DNA of 64,000 bases from CAVWXT01 sp963759115 (GCA_963759115.1 CAVWXT010000005.1:2480001-2544000); one strand, 5' to 3'; shown: positions 27,592 through 37,499, counted from the first letter of the stretch. The notes: generated from the sequence alone by a model not told the origin. Numbers and translations: made by a program.

Positions 27592-27927
27592 GTCTGGAAA
27601 TCCGTCGTGCGGCGCCCGTGGGGCAGGTTGGCAGCCTGTCCTACAGTCGGCTTCCACGCGAGTTGGCAGCATAGGGCAATCGGGCAGGTCCGGTCAAGGT
27701 GGATCGCTGCTGGCTTGCCCCTCTCCCGGGGCCGTTCGGTTCGACAAGACGGAAGACTGTGAGAGGCCACTCCCGTCGCCGAAACCGGCGGATTTCACGG
27801 CAATCGGCGACAGGAGTCGCCTCCCACAGGCGACAGGAGTCGCCTCCCACAATGAACTACCAAACGGCCGTCGCCGCTCACTCATACCCGTTGCGTTGGC
27901 CGAGTTTGAGGGATAGATTCACGTCCT
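27592..27927. repeat. Repeat-rich spacer with a GCGACAGGAGTCGCC hairpin
   Basis: No gene. 27769-27852 is a divergent member of the TAGGAGGCGACTCC hairpin family, with its right arm duplicated (GGCGACAGGAGTCGCCTCCC twice). A GGCAGGTTGGCAGCCTGTCC palindrome lies near 27622. Confidence 0.75.
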
Positions 27928-29424
27928 ATGGCCAAGTACATTCTCGCCCTGGATCAGGGCACCACGTCGAGCCGGGCGATTGTCTTCGGCCGCGACGGCC
28001 GGGTCGTGGCCAAGGCCCAGGAGGAGTTCGAGCAAATCCTGCCCGGCGCCGGGCCTGGTCGAGCACGACCCCGAGGCGATCTGGGCCACGCAGCTTGGCG
28101 TGGCCCGGCGGGCTATGGCCGCCGCGTCGCTCTCGGCCGCCGACGATCGCCGCCATCGGCGTGACCAACCAGCGCGAAACGACCATCCTCTGGGACCGCC
28201 GCACCGGCCGGCCGGTGGCCAACGCCGTGGTCTGGCAGAGCCGCGTCAGTGCCGGCATCTGCGATCGGCTGAAGGCCGACGGCTGCGAGCCGACGTTCCG
28301 CGCCAAGACCGGCCTGCTGCTTGGACCCCTATTTCTCCGGCACGAAGATCAAGCACCTGCTGGATACGCACGACGGCCTCCGCGGCCGGGCCGCGCAAGG
28401 GCGAAATCCTCTTCGGCACCGTCGATACCTGGCTCATCTGGCGGCTGACCGGCGGCCGGCGGCACGTCACCGACTACAGCAACGCCAGCCGCACGCTGAT
28501 CTTCAACATCCACACGCTCGATTGGGACGACGAACTGCTGGGCATCCTCGACATTCCCCGCGCCATGCTGCCCGAGGTGCGCTCGTCGAGCGAAGTCTAC
28601 GGCCAGACGGCCGACGAGTGGTTCGGCGGGCCGATCCCGATTGCCGGCGACGCGGGCGACCAGCAGGCGGCCACCTTCGGCCAGGCCTGCTTCACGCCGG
28701 GCAGCGCCAAGAACACCTACGGCACCGGCTGCTTCCTGCTGATGAACACCGGCCAGCAGCCCGTGCCGTCGCAGAACAACCTGCTGACCACGATCGGCTG
28801 GGGGCTCGGCGGGCAGGTGACGTATTGCCTGGAAGGCTCGGTGTTCGTCGCCGGGGCGGTGGTGCAGTGGCTCCGCGACGGGCTGGGCATCATCCAGACC
28901 TCGGCCGACGTCGAGCGGCTGGCCGCCACGCGTGCCGGATAGCGGCGGCGTCTATTTCGTGCCGGCGTTGGTCGGCCTGGGCGCGCCGCATTGGGACCCC
29001 TACGCCCGCGGCACGATCCTCGGCCTGACCCGCGGCACCACGGCCGCGCCACCTGGCCCGGGCGGCCGTGGAATCGATGGCCTATCAGACCTGCGACGTG
29101 CTCGACGCCATGCAGAAGGACGCCGGCATCCGGCTGACGGAGCTGAAGGTCGACGGCGGGGCGTCGGTCAACGACCTGCTGATGCAGTTTCAGGCCGACA
29201 TGCTGGGCGTGCGGGTGCGCCGGCCGGTGGTGGCCGAGACCACCGCCCTGGGCGCGGCCTACCTGGCCGGGCTGGCGGTCGGCTACTGGCACGACCCGGC
29301 CGACATCGCCCGCAACTGGGCGCTCGACCGCGAGTATCAGCCGGCCATGCCGCCGGCCGAGCGCGACGCGCGTTACGCCCGCTGGCAGGAAGCCGTGCGG
29401 CGGGCCAAGGGATGGGCAAAGTAG
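27928..29424 (+). CDS. glpK: Glycerol kinase (at least six single-base insertions)
   Basis: Phosphorylates glycerol to glycerol 3-phosphate. The full length of the family (about 498 residues) is covered, but spread over three frames. Motifs in order: ILALDQGTTSSRAIVFGRDG, IAAIGVTNQRETTILWDRRT, GTVDTWLIWRLTGG, IAGDAGDQQAATFGQACF, NTYGTGCFLLMNTG, and near the end FVPALVGLGAPHWDPYARGT and LKVDGGASVNDLLMQFQADM. Frame changes lie near 28050, 28145, 28320, 28395, 28935 and 29050; each is explained by one extra base. The conserved content argues for sequence error, or very recent decay, over an old pseudogene. ATG 27928. Confidence 0.88.
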
Positions 29425-29474
29425 AAACCAGGAAGTGGACAAGGGCCCTGGAACCCGGCAGCGCCAAGATGCCG

Positions 29475-30174
29475 CTACGAGCCCGACACCGAAAGCGGGC
29501 GGCCGTTGTCCTTCGCACCGAGCTTGAGCAGCATCGGCACGGCGCGGGTCGCCCAGGCGGCGGCATCGGGATAGCTGTTGGCGCCGTCGCCCCAGCAGGT
29601 TTGCAGCATGTCGGTGTTGATGATGCCGGGATTCAGCGGCACGGCCGCCATTCCCGGCGGGAGCTCCTCGGCCAGCGCCCTGGTAAGCCCTTCGACGGCC
29701 CACTTCGTTCCGCAGTACGCCGCCACCTGCGGCGCGACGGAGCGTCCCCAGCCGGAGCTGATGTTGACGATCACGCCCGCGGCCGCGCTCGACCATCGCC
29801 GGCATGAAGTGACGCAGCACGTTCACCACGCCTTTGACGTTGACGTCGACCACGCGGGAGAACTCGTCCTCCGGCACCTTCCACAAGGGCGCGTTGCGGT
29901 TGATCAGGCCGGCGTTGTTCAGCAACAGATCGGGCGGACCGCCGGCCAGCACGCGCTCGGCCCAGAGGCGGACCTCGGCGTCATGGCTGACGTCGACCAC
30001 GGCGAAGTCGTGCGGCGCGGGATGCCGGCCGGCAAGATCGGCCACGGCGTCGGCGGAGCGTGCGCAGCCGCACACCACGTGCCCGCGCACTATGAATCCT
30101 TCCACCATGGCCCGGCCCAGCCCGCGGCTGACGCCGGTGATGACGATTCGCTTGGAACCCGGCTCTCTGGTCAT
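29475..30174 (-). CDS. Short-chain dehydrogenase/reductase (frameshift)
   Basis: A classical SDR oxidoreductase, about 232 residues. The NAD(P)-binding glycine motif is ITGVSRGLGRAMVEGF, followed by LLLNNAGLINRNAPL (NNAG). The catalytic Ser is in NISSGWGRS and the Tyr/Lys in AYCGTKWAVEGLTRAL. The frame changes near 29783 between MVERGRG and the NISSG block. It is convergent with glpK and lies 84 bp downstream of the formyl-THF cyclo-ligase. Substrate unknown. Start ATG 30174 (MTREPGSKRIVITG). Confidence 0.87.
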
Positions 30175-30257
30175 CGCAAACTCCTGTTTGGTGCGTCCGG
30201 CACAACGTTGCGGGCGGTGGTCGCACGGGGCGGCGCGAGGACCGCCGCGGCGTTGTG

Positions 30258-30869
30258 TCAGACGCTCTCGGCGATTACTCGGTAAGCTGACGTTTCGGTA
30301 ACGATGATGTCCATGGCGATATCGTGCGGCAACGCCGGAATTTCGGAAAAGAGCTGGCACTCGAAACATAGGGCCGCTTTCGTCGCGTCGCCGCGGATTC
30401 GTTGCAGCAGCTTGTCGTAGTAGCCCTTGCCGTACCCCAGCCGGGCGCCGCGGCGGTCGAACGCCACACCGGGCGCGACGACCAGATCGAGCTCCGCCGG
30501 CGCAACGCTCCGATCGGCGCGGCTGCGCCATTCGGGCTTTGGCTCCAGGATTCCCATCGTGCCCGGGGCCAACTCGTCGAAGCTGTCGAGCCGGAACAGC
30601 CCGAGTCCGGCTTTCTCGCACCAGGGCACGACAACTTGCTTCCCCTCGGCCCAGGCGGTGGGTACGAACCAGCGCGTGCGGACCTCGCTGCCAACGTCGA
30701 GATAGAGCATTACGGTGTGCGCCTTGGCGTACTCGGGCAAGGCCACGACGTGCTGGAAGATTCGCCGGCTCAGCAGGTCGGCGTCGGCCTGCTGCGCTCG
30801 ACGCCCCAATGCCTCGGCGCGAATCTGCTGCTTCAAGTGCCGCGTCTGGTCGGTATTGTTCTGGGTCAT
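30258..30869 (-). CDS. 5-formyltetrahydrofolate cyclo-ligase
   Basis: About 203 residues. It converts 5-formyl-THF to 5,10-methenyl-THF with ATP in folate one-carbon metabolism. The C-terminal signature APGVAFDRRGARLGYGKGYY is complete (the GYGKGYYD loop binds phosphate). MLYLDVGSEVRTRWFV and VVVPWCEKAGLGLFRL fit the family. The start MTQNNTDQTRHLKQQIR (ATG 30869) fits better than the one six codons upstream. No frameshift. Confidence 0.93.
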   Translation of the reverse strand: MTQNNTDQTRHLKQQIRAEALGRRAQQADADLLSRRIFQHVVALPEYAKAHTVMLYLDVGSEVRTRWFVPTAWAEGKQVVVPWCEKAGLGLFRLDSFDELAPGTMGILEPKPEWRSRADRSVAPAELDLVVAPGVAFDRRGARLGYGKGYYDKLLQRIRGDATKAALCFECQLFSEIPALPHDIAMDIIVTETSAYRVIAESV

Positions 30870-31019
30870 ACCCGCATTGCTCGTCACGATGGAAGTCTGG
30901 CAGTGAGCAATCCCTGCCGCATTGGGAACAATTTTCGCAAGTCAAGGCGAATCATACCGGGACAGCGTTTGCAGCGTCAACCGAGGCGATGGAGGCATAA
31001 TTTCTGCCAAAGGTGTTAT

Positions 31020-31041
31020 TCCCCGTGCGGGGGATTTTTCG
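31020..31041 (+). terminator. Small hairpin with T-run upstream of the oxidoreductase gene
   Basis: TCCCC GTGCG GGGGA followed by TTTTTC. The stem is short. It could end upstream transcription or act as an attenuator for the gene at 31141. Confidence 0.45.
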
Positions 31042-31088
31042 TACAATAGGTAAACTTACCCCCTCTTTAGAATAATGGACGGGGCGGG

Positions 31089-31094
31089 TATACT
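31089..31094 (+). promoter_or_regulatory. Candidate -10 box (TATACT) for the oxidoreductase gene
   Basis: TATACT lies 46 bp before the GTG start. The matching -35 (TTTAGA/TTAGAA, about 17 bp upstream) is weak, so this is a tentative call. Confidence 0.35.
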
Positions 31095-31140
31095 GTGTTT
31101 CTCTGAGTTAGATTCCTGTCAGTTCCGGGAGGGATCGAGC

Positions 31141-32127
31141 GTGAAAGCTGCCTACATCGAACAACCGGGGCCGCCCGAAAAGATCATCTACGGCGATCTG
31201 CCCAAGCCAAAACCCACCGGCAGCCAGGTGCTGGTGAAGGTCGAGGTGGTGGCCGTCAACCCGGTTGACACGTACGTCCGCGCGGGCATGTATCCGATGG
31301 AACTGCCCAAGCCGTTTATTATCGGTTGCGATTTGGCGGGCGTGGTCGAGGCCGTCGGGCCGATGGCGACGAAGTACCAGGTGGGCGACCGGGTTTGGGG
31401 CAGCAACCAGGGACTGCTGGGCCGGCAGGGGACGTTCGCCGACTACGCCGCGGTGGAGGAACGCTGGCTCTACCCGACGCCCGAGGAAGTCTCCGACAAG
31501 GACGCCGCCGCCGTGGCGCTGGTGGGCATCACGGCCCACCTCGGCCTCTTCCGCGAGGCGCAGTTGAAGGTGGGCGACAACGTGTTCGTCAATGGCGGAA
31601 CCGGCGGGGTCGGCTCGTGCGTCATCCAGATGGCCCGGGCCATCGGCGCCCGCGTGGCGACCACGGCCGGCAGCGACGAGAAGGTGCGAATCTGCCGCGA
31701 GTACGGGGCCAACATGGCGATCAACTACCAGACCGACGACGTCGACGCGGCGTTGCGGAAGTTCGGCGCCATCGACGTGTGGTTCGAGACGTTGCGCGAA
31801 CAGAATTTCGATCGCACGCTCAGCCACATGGCGATGCGCGGACGGATCATCGTGATGGCCGGGCGCGATGCGCGGCCGCCGTTTCCGGTCGGGCCGTTTT
31901 ACGTGAAGGACTGCAAGCTCCTCGGATTCGCCATGTTCAACGCCTCGCCCGACGACCAGCGGAAATCCGCCGCCGAAATCAACCGTTGGCTGGCCAAAGG
32001 AAAGCTGCGGCCGCGGATCGGCCGGACGATGAGGCTTTCGGAGGCCGCCGCCGCCCATCGCCTTCAGGAAGACAACACCCTCCGCCATGCCGGCACGTTG
32101 GCGGGCAAGATCGTGCTGACGCCGTGA
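31141..32127 (+). CDS. Zinc-independent quinone oxidoreductase-like dehydrogenase (MDR family)
   Basis: A 328-residue NADPH:quinone reductase/zeta-crystallin-type protein. GTG 31141 (translated MKAAYIEQPGPPEKIIYGDL) is preceded by GGGAGGGATC. The GroES-like fold carries NPVDTYVRAGMYP and GCDLAGVVEAVG. The Rossmann part has NGGTGGVGSCVIQMARAIGA for NADPH binding, and the C-terminus ends AGTLAGKIVLTP. The catalytic-zinc cysteine/histidine set of alcohol dehydrogenases is missing, as expected for quinone oxidoreductases. The gene is complete and monocistronic. Confidence 0.92.
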   Translation: MKAAYIEQPGPPEKIIYGDLPKPKPTGSQVLVKVEVVAVNPVDTYVRAGMYPMELPKPFIIGCDLAGVVEAVGPMATKYQVGDRVWGSNQGLLGRQGTFADYAAVEERWLYPTPEEVSDKDAAAVALVGITAHLGLFREAQLKVGDNVFVNGGTGGVGSCVIQMARAIGARVATTAGSDEKVRICREYGANMAINYQTDDVDAALRKFGAIDVWFETLREQNFDRTLSHMAMRGRIIVMAGRDARPPFPVGPFYVKDCKLLGFAMFNASPDDQRKSAAEINRWLAKGKLRPRIGRTMRLSEAAAAHRLQEDNTLRHAGTLAGKIVLTP

Positions 32128-32139
32128 TGGCGGAGTTCT

Positions 32140-32265
32140 TGTGGGAGGCGACTCTTGTGGGAGGCGACTCCAGTCGCCGATGGTTCGGCGAAACACCAGA
32201 ACTTCGGCGACTGGAGTCGCCTCCCACAGCGGTTTCCGGCAAAATAGTCACAGCCTCAGCGCGTG
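32140..32265. repeat. TGGGAGGCGACTCC hairpin repeat (uninterrupted, with tail)
   Basis: A partial left arm is duplicated (GTGGGAGGCGACTC twice), then comes a full hairpin ending GTCGCCTCCCACAGCGG. The tail CAGCGGTTT..CACAGCCTCAG is the same as the 3' exon of intron copy 2, so this copy shows the empty site. Confidence 0.9.
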
Positions 32266-32277
32266 GGAACGAGAGAA

Positions 32278-33790
32278 TCATTCCGTTTTCGCGCCGTTCT
32301 CCGCGCGTTTCTCCACCTTGCAGCGGATCAGCCAGTTGCCCTTCGCAAAGGGCTTCGGTTCGCTTTCTTCGGGAACGCCGACCATCGAGGTTTCGCTCTT
32401 CTGGCCGTCGTAACTCACGTAGACTCCTTTGGTCGCCTGGGGATTGAAACCGAAGCAGACAATGAAGTCCTCCGGCACGCGCGTGGCGCGAATGCGGAAC
32501 GACTTCCACACGGGATCGGCGCGAGTAAAGGAACTGTAGGGGAAGCTGAAGGTGGCGATAGGCTTGAACTGCGCGTCGCAAATCCACACCTTGAAGTTCT
32601 CCTTCGGCGGCCGCGGCTCGCCGTAGCGCGACCCGTGCAGGCTCACGGAGGTGACGTACCACGAGTCGCCGTCCACCTTGAACTTGACGGCGTGCCCGCC
32701 GCCGGCGATGCTCGACTTGCTGGCCATCGAGCCGTTGTCGTGCGAGAGTTCGCGGGCCTCGGGCGGCGCCGGGCTTTGCGGCCCCCGGCTTGGCGCCGGC
32801 TTGCCTGGCCACGAAATCCTGGTCTTCCTTGGAGAGCCGGTCCAAGGGGACACCGACGATCTTGCCGTCGGCCTTCTTGAGCATGACCTTGCCTTGCTCG
32901 ACGCCGGCGAACTGCGCTTCCACGCTGAACGCTCCGGTCGCGTCGTTCCAAGTCCGCGTCGGCATCGCCTCGGTGCTTTCCGTGTCGGCGGCCTTCTCGT
33001 CTTCATAGGTGGTCACCTTCGGATGCGTAGGCTGCTTGCCGCTCTCGGAAGAAACCACCGCGCGGATCATCCATTCGTAGGATTGATCGACTTTCTGAAA
33101 GCCCTTGTCGGGCAATCCGGTGTAGGAATGCGATGGTTGGCCGTTCTTGTCCATGCCCAGGTAAACGCCTTTTGTCCGCTCGGCGTTGAACCACACAGCC
33201 ACGAGGAACTTCTCGGGCACTTCGACGGCGGGGAACTCGATGGTGTACCAGCGGAGATCGCCCTTTTCGATCTTGCGGTAGGGGACGGACACGTGTTCGA
33301 GCAATTTCTGGTTCTGATCGAGCAGATAGACGTGAAAGTCCTCGTCGGGCGGCTGGTCGTAGCCATAGCGGGCAGCGAAGAGCTTCACGGCCGCAATCGA
33401 CTTCATTTCAGCCGGCCGCTGGAAGGCCACGGCATGGCCGCTGTCGGCGAAGCTGCGCATCGCCTCGCTGGAATCGCCCACGTAGCTGAGCACGGCCTGC
33501 CGGTCCGATCGTATCTTCAATTCGATTTCGATGCGAGTGATTTCGCCCTCCCGCACGTCGACCGAATGTTCTTCCGGACTATGGCCCTCCAGTTGGAGCG
33601 TCAGTTTGTGGCGTCCCGACGTCACCCCGAACAGTCCGTCCGACTTGCCGAGCGTCTTGCCGTCCAATTGGACTTCGGCTCCGGTCGGCACCGTTTTGAC
33701 GTACAACTGCGTCGAAGGTTGCGACGTCGTCTGGACATTCTGCGCGCCGACAATAAACATGGCCGCAGCGAAGAAAAGGGCGTTCATCAT
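32278..33790 (-). CDS. Secreted PEGA / SHD1-like domain protein (frameshift)
   Basis: About 500 residues. A short signal (MMNALFFAAAMFIVGAQ) precedes a PEGA-like domain (VPTGAEVQLDGKTLG, SGRHKLTLQLEGH). Then come two related beta domains, each with a FHVYLLDQNQ / VWICDAQFKP and GVYLGMDKNGQ / GVYVSYDGQK pattern, i.e. an internal duplication. Between them an SLA1-homology (SHD1)-like segment reads RTWNDATGAFSVEAQF and PLDRLSKEDQDFV, which is common in planctomycete envelope proteins. The frame changes near 32775 after AKPGAA. Function unknown; a role in binding or sensing in the periplasm is an inference. Confidence 0.75.
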
Positions 33791-33887
33791 TGTGCTCCTG
33801 TAGTTGGCCTGTGGGCAAGCCTCGGAGAAACAGCGTATCACCGGCCGGAATCGGTGACCAGTAGTCTGCCACGGCGTGAAATGAGGG

Positions 33888-33960
33888 TGCCACGGGGCTG
33901 CTTGTCAGCCCGTGCGCGACCGAATCACGCACTGGCCGACGAGCGGCCAGTGGCACCCGG
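33888..33960. repeat. GGGTGCCAC...GTGGCACCC repeat
   Basis: Begins AGGGTGCCACGGGGCTGCTT and ends CGGCCAGTGGCACCC, with inner TCAGCCCGTGC and CACGCACTGGCCG. A sister copy is at 47588-47666. Confidence 0.85.
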
Positions 33961-34138
33961 CCGGTTGCCGGTAGGCACGGTCCTTGCGCCGATGCGGCTC
34001 TCTAACTGATATTTGCGCGAGAGGCCGCAAATCTGTCTGCGATTTCTTGACAATCGGCCGGTTGGCGGGGTAAGATGCGGCCGCGCATCACGTTACGTGA
34101 ATTGGCCGATCGCAAGAGGGGCATGGTTCATACCTGGG

Positions 34139-34208
34139 TGGCACGCCCTGAGGAACGAAGGGCGTGGTCGGGCGGGTCGCCACGCCCTTCGTTCCTCAGG
34201 GCGTGCCA
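34139..34208. repeat. TGGCACGCCC palindrome upstream of the second sigma-kinase pair
   Basis: Same 70-bp element as 6431-6500; the arms are nearly perfect complements. Confidence 0.85.
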
Positions 34209-34272
34209 CCCAAATGCGTTCGGAAATGAACCGTGCCGCAAAAGGCGCCGCTACGGCGACGACTGCAAACCG

Positions 34273-34962
34273 ATGGTCTCTGCCACGCACACCCGCTTGA
34301 GCCTGCTGGAGCGACTCCACGACGGCTCCGATCCGGTGGCCTGGAACGACTTCTTTCATCGTTATTGGCCGTTCGTGTTCTCGATCGCTCGGCAGCGCGG
34401 CTGCACGGAACACACGGCCGAGGAAATCGTTCAGGACGTCATGCTGGCCATCTTCGAAGAAAAGGCCGTCTTCCGCCACGATCCGTCGCGAGGGCGTTTT
34501 CGCGACTGGCTCGGCGGCGTGGTGCGAAACAAGGTGATCGCCCGGCGGCGGGCGCCGGCCGAGCGCTGTCGGGCGCAGGGCGGCAGCGGGAATGAGCTTT
34601 TCGAGATCGAGGCCGCGGGCGACTCGCCGGACGCGTTGGCGGAGGCCGCCTTCGACCAGGCGATGCTCATGTTTCTCCTCGACCTGGTTCGCCGCGAAGT
34701 CCATCCCCGCACCTATCAGGCGTTCGAGGCATTCGCGCTCGGCGGGTGCTCGGGCGACGAGGCGGCGCGGTTGACGGGCCTGTCGCGCAACGCCGTCTAC
34801 CAGGCACGTAAGAACGTGCTGCGGCGGCTTCGCCAGTTGGGGGCCGAGTACGGCCGGCGGGGACCGCCCGACGAAATGATCCGAGCCGCGGCCGCCGCTC
34901 GCCCCAGCCGCGCGATCGAGCGGTCGCTGCTCACGCGGGTCGAAGGAGTCTGCGACACGTGA
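34273..34962 (+). CDS. ECF-type RNA polymerase sigma factor
   Basis: A 229-residue sigma factor. Region 2 runs from RLSLLERLHDGSDPVAWNDF through YWPFVFSIARQRGC and TAEEIVQDVMLAIFEE. A DWLGGVVRNKVIARRR block (region 2.4) follows. Region 4 holds the helix-turn-helix CSGDEAARLTGLSRNAVYQA. Its stop codon overlaps the kinase GTG start (GTGA at 34959), so the two are translationally coupled. This matches the planctomycete habit of pairing these sigma factors with Ser/Thr kinases. No anti-sigma gene is visible, so the kinase is the likely regulator. The gene is complete. Confidence 0.93.
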   Translation: MVSATHTRLSLLERLHDGSDPVAWNDFFHRYWPFVFSIARQRGCTEHTAEEIVQDVMLAIFEEKAVFRHDPSRGRFRDWLGGVVRNKVIARRRAPAERCRAQGGSGNELFEIEAAGDSPDALAEAAFDQAMLMFLLDLVRREVHPRTYQAFEAFALGGCSGDEAARLTGLSRNAVYQARKNVLRRLRQLGAEYGRRGPPDEMIRAAAAARPSRAIERSLLTRVEGVCDT

Positions 34963-36129
34963 TTCCATCTCGCGAACTTACCAGCGCCGCCGCGACCCTG
35001 CCGCAAGTGCCCGACTTCGACTTCGTCCGCCCGATCGGCGAAGGCGGATTTGGCCAGGTGTGGCTGGCGATCAATCGGACCACGGGTCAGCCGCGGGCGG
35101 TGAAACTGATTCCGCGCCGTCGCGTCGGTGGCCGCGATCCGGCCGGAAGGGAAATCGCTTCCCTGGTGCGGCTCGAAGCGAACCGCCGCTGCCGTCATCC
35201 CAATCTGCTGGTGATCCATCACGTGGGCGAGACGGCCGAGCACCTGTTCTACGTCATGGACCTGGCCGACGACCTCTCGGGCGGCAAGGACGTGACCAGT
35301 CCGAACTACCGCCCTGCGACGCTGGAAAACTGGCTGGCAGCCGGGCCGCTGGAGCCGGCCGAGTGCGAGCGGTTCACGCAACAGTTGCTGGCCGCGCTGG
35401 CCTGCCTGCACGAGGCGGGCATGGTACATCGCGACGTGAAGCCGGCCAATTGTCTTTTTCTCGGCGGCGAGTTGAAGTTGGGCGATTTCGGCCTGTTGAC
35501 CGCGGCCGACCCGGACATTTCGCGCTCGGCACGCTGCGCTACATGCCGCCCGACGGCTGCATGGACGCCCGGGCCGACGTCTACGCCGCCGGACTGGTGA
35601 TCTACGAGATGTTGACCGGGTTGCCGGCCGAGCGGTTCCCCAGTCTCGGCGACCGGGCCGCGTCAGATTGCCGAAGATGGCCAGCTCGCTCGCCTCAACC
35701 GGCTGGCCCTGCGGGCGTGCGATCCCGACCCCAGCCGGCGCTTCCGCGATGCCCGGGAAATGCTGGCGAGCTGGCCGACGAAGCAGCCGGCCCGGCCGCG
35801 CCGGCGGCTGATGGCCGGCGCTGGCGGCAGGCGTGCTCATGGTCGCCATGTTGGCCTATTTCTGGATGCACCAGGCCGCGCCGGTCGGCGTGAACTTCGT
35901 CACCGAGCCGTTCGAAGCAACGATCTATCTCGACGGCCAGTTGCTCCGTGGCCCCGACGGCACTCCCTGTCGCACGCCTTGCACGGTCCACGGGCTTTCC
36001 GCCGGCCCGCATCGCGTGGTCTTTCAATGGGACCCGTTCGATCCGGCCGTGATCGAGGGCAAGTTGGATGCGGGCATCGTCGATTTGACCGAGAATCGGC
36101 AGATCACGGCGCGGCCGCAGGGCAAGTAG
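34959..36129 (+). CDS. Ser/Thr protein kinase with PEGA domain (three frameshifts)
   Basis: About 390 residues, coupled to the sigma factor upstream. The kinase domain has IGEGGFGQVWLA, VKLIPRR, the catalytic loop HRDVKPANC, the DFG loop LGDFGLL and GTLRYMPPDGC (APE region). A transmembrane helix (GVLMVAMLAYFWM) leads to a C-terminal PEGA-like domain: TEPFEATIYLDGQLLRGP, SAGPHRVVFQW. The frame changes near 35520, 35665 and 35822. All parts of the protein can be followed, so the breaks may be sequencing indels. Likely role: sensing envelope signals and controlling the paired sigma factor. Confidence 0.85.
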
Positions 36130-36186
36130 CCCGGAACGCGGAGGTCCGAAATTCAGGGGCGTCTGGTGATCTTGGCCTTGGGGACT

Positions 36187-36590
36187 TCACGCTGCAACAA
36201 ATTTCTCGAGCGCAATCGCCACATCCGGGAATTGCGACAAGACTTGTTTGTCCACCGTCACCAGCGGAACATGGAGGTCCTGAGCCAGGGCGACGAACTC
36301 ACAGTCGTAGGCCGAGCATCCGCTTTCTGCCGCCAGGCGAAGAACGTGCGCGGAACTCACGTCACGCTCTCGGCCGGACATGAGACGCAGCGACCTGTCC
36401 ATGCTCTCTTGCGCTCGGCCATCGTCATCCACCGTTTCCGGACGTATAAGACCAAGGCATTGCAAAACTCGCTGCGCCAGAGCCAGGGCGCGACCCAACT
36501 CGGATCCCTCTGCAATGCTCTCTTTACCTGCTCCAACCGCTCGCTGGGGAAATACAGGCCGCCGATGACATTGGTATCGACAACGATCAT
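36187..36590 (-). CDS. vapC: VapC-like PIN-domain ribonuclease toxin (frameshift)
   Basis: About 134 residues. The N-terminus MIVVDTNVIGGLYFP has the first metal-binding Asp of the PIN domain. RSEFCNALVLYVRKRWM carries the conserved Glu, and SGCSAYDCEFVALAQDLHVP with LVTVDKQVLSQFP has the distal Asp residues. The frame changes near 36400 between AERKRAW and MDRSLRLMSG. Its start overlaps the antitoxin stop (ATGA at 36590-36587). VapC toxins cleave tRNA or rRNA when released from the antitoxin. Confidence 0.85.
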
Positions 36591-36829
36591 GGGCGTCCGG
36601 CGCGCTTCGCCTCCGTTAGCTCGGCGTCGGTAATCAATGGTCCTTTCCACTTCTCGCGTAACCTACGAGCCTCCTCCAGGACCGCTTCGACATCGATCTT
36701 TGGGCTCGCCACCACCCGCTCGATACAGGCGATGATCTCGCCGTTGATACTGCGGTGATTGGCGCCGGCCGACGCTTTCAAATGCTCGTAGAGGTCTGCG
36801 GGGATATTCTTGACCGTGATGTTTGCCAT
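36587..36829 (-). CDS. vapB: FitA/VapB-type ribbon-helix-helix antitoxin
   Basis: An 80-residue antitoxin. MANITVKNIPADLYEHLKAS, then GANHRSINGEIIACIERVV, is the N-terminal ribbon-helix-helix DNA-binding fold of FitA-like antitoxins. The C-terminal ARRLREKWKGPLITDAELTE is the toxin-binding tail. ATGA overlap with vapC indicates translational coupling. Such antitoxins usually repress their own promoter as a complex. Confidence 0.9.
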   Translation of the reverse strand: MANITVKNIPADLYEHLKASAGANHRSINGEIIACIERVVASPKIDVEAVLEEARRLREKWKGPLITDAELTEAKRAGRP

Positions 36830-36905
36830 GGTCGGCTCCTTGGGGCTTGGAACCATTACAATACCATTATGCAACCATCAGACCTCGCGGTCAAGGTGGC
36901 CCGTT

Positions 36906-37499
36906 CTACTCAGAACACGAACACGGCGGCCGCGACCACGGTGGTCCAGAGGCCGTCCTTGTCGCCCTCGGCCGTCTGCACGCAGGCGCGGGTGTGAATG
37001 ATCTTGCCCGACATGTGGTAGATCTCTTTCCGCTTGTCGTAGGCCGTCTCGGGATCGAACTCGATGCCCAGCGTGGTGGCCAGCATGGTGGCGGCCATGT
37101 CTTCCACCAGGTCGCGCATCCTCGGCTCGGTGATGCCGAAGTCGTGGTGCTCGGAGATGTAGCCGTACTGCTCGCCCTGGGCGGGGACGGCCAGGCCGAT
37201 GCCCGCCCCCACCATCCGCGACGGCTCGTTGGTCGAGGCCTCGGCCAGCACGACGTGGACGATCTGGCCGGGCTTGCAGCTTCGGCAGGCCGCGGGTCTT
37301 CGGAGATGACCTTGCAGTGCGGCGGAAAGATGCTGGAGACGCGGACGAGGTTGAACACCTCGATGCCGGCGTCGCGCAAGGCCAACTCGAAGCTCTGCAG
37401 CCGGGTGCGATGCTTGCCGACGCCCTTGGTGAAGAAGACTTCCTTGGGCACGAACGCTTCGCTCACGTCGATTTCCTCCGGGCCAAGAAGGGAAAGCAC
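36906..37499 (-). CDS. Pyruvoyl-dependent arginine decarboxylase (frameshift)
   Basis: About 198 residues. It makes agmatine from arginine using a pyruvoyl group formed by self-cleavage. The cleavage region is VRVSSIFPPHCKVISEDPRP; the Ser-Ser pair holds the residue converted to pyruvoyl. Other family motifs are VPKEVFFTKGVGKHRTRLQS, MVGAGIGLAVPAQGEQYGYI and CVQTAEGDKDGLWTTVV. The frame changes near 37283 within PGQIVHVVLAEAS. It is divergent from the SpeY gene and near an agmatinase, so the three probably form one polyamine route. The start may be ATG 37499 (MLSLLGPEEIDVSEAFV). Confidence 0.88.
   Translation of the reverse strand: MLSLLGPEEIDVSEAFVPKEVFFTKGVGKHRTRLQSFELALRDAGIEVFNLVRVSSIFPPHCKVISEDPRPAEAASPARSSTSCWPRPRPTSRRGWWGRASAWPSPPRASSTATSPSTTTSASPSRGCATWWKTWPPPCWPPRWASSSIPRRPTTSGKRSTTCRARSFTPAPACRRPRATRTASGPPWSRPPCSCSE

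Noticed and set aside
27769..27852. Rho-independent terminator before glpK
   Set aside because: No T-tract follows; the sequence fits the dispersed hairpin family better.
28717..30945. 742-codon minus-strand frame across glpK, SDR and cyclo-ligase genes
   Set aside because: It switches between fragments of real genes in the correct and wrong frames; only the SDR portion is meaningful and is listed separately.
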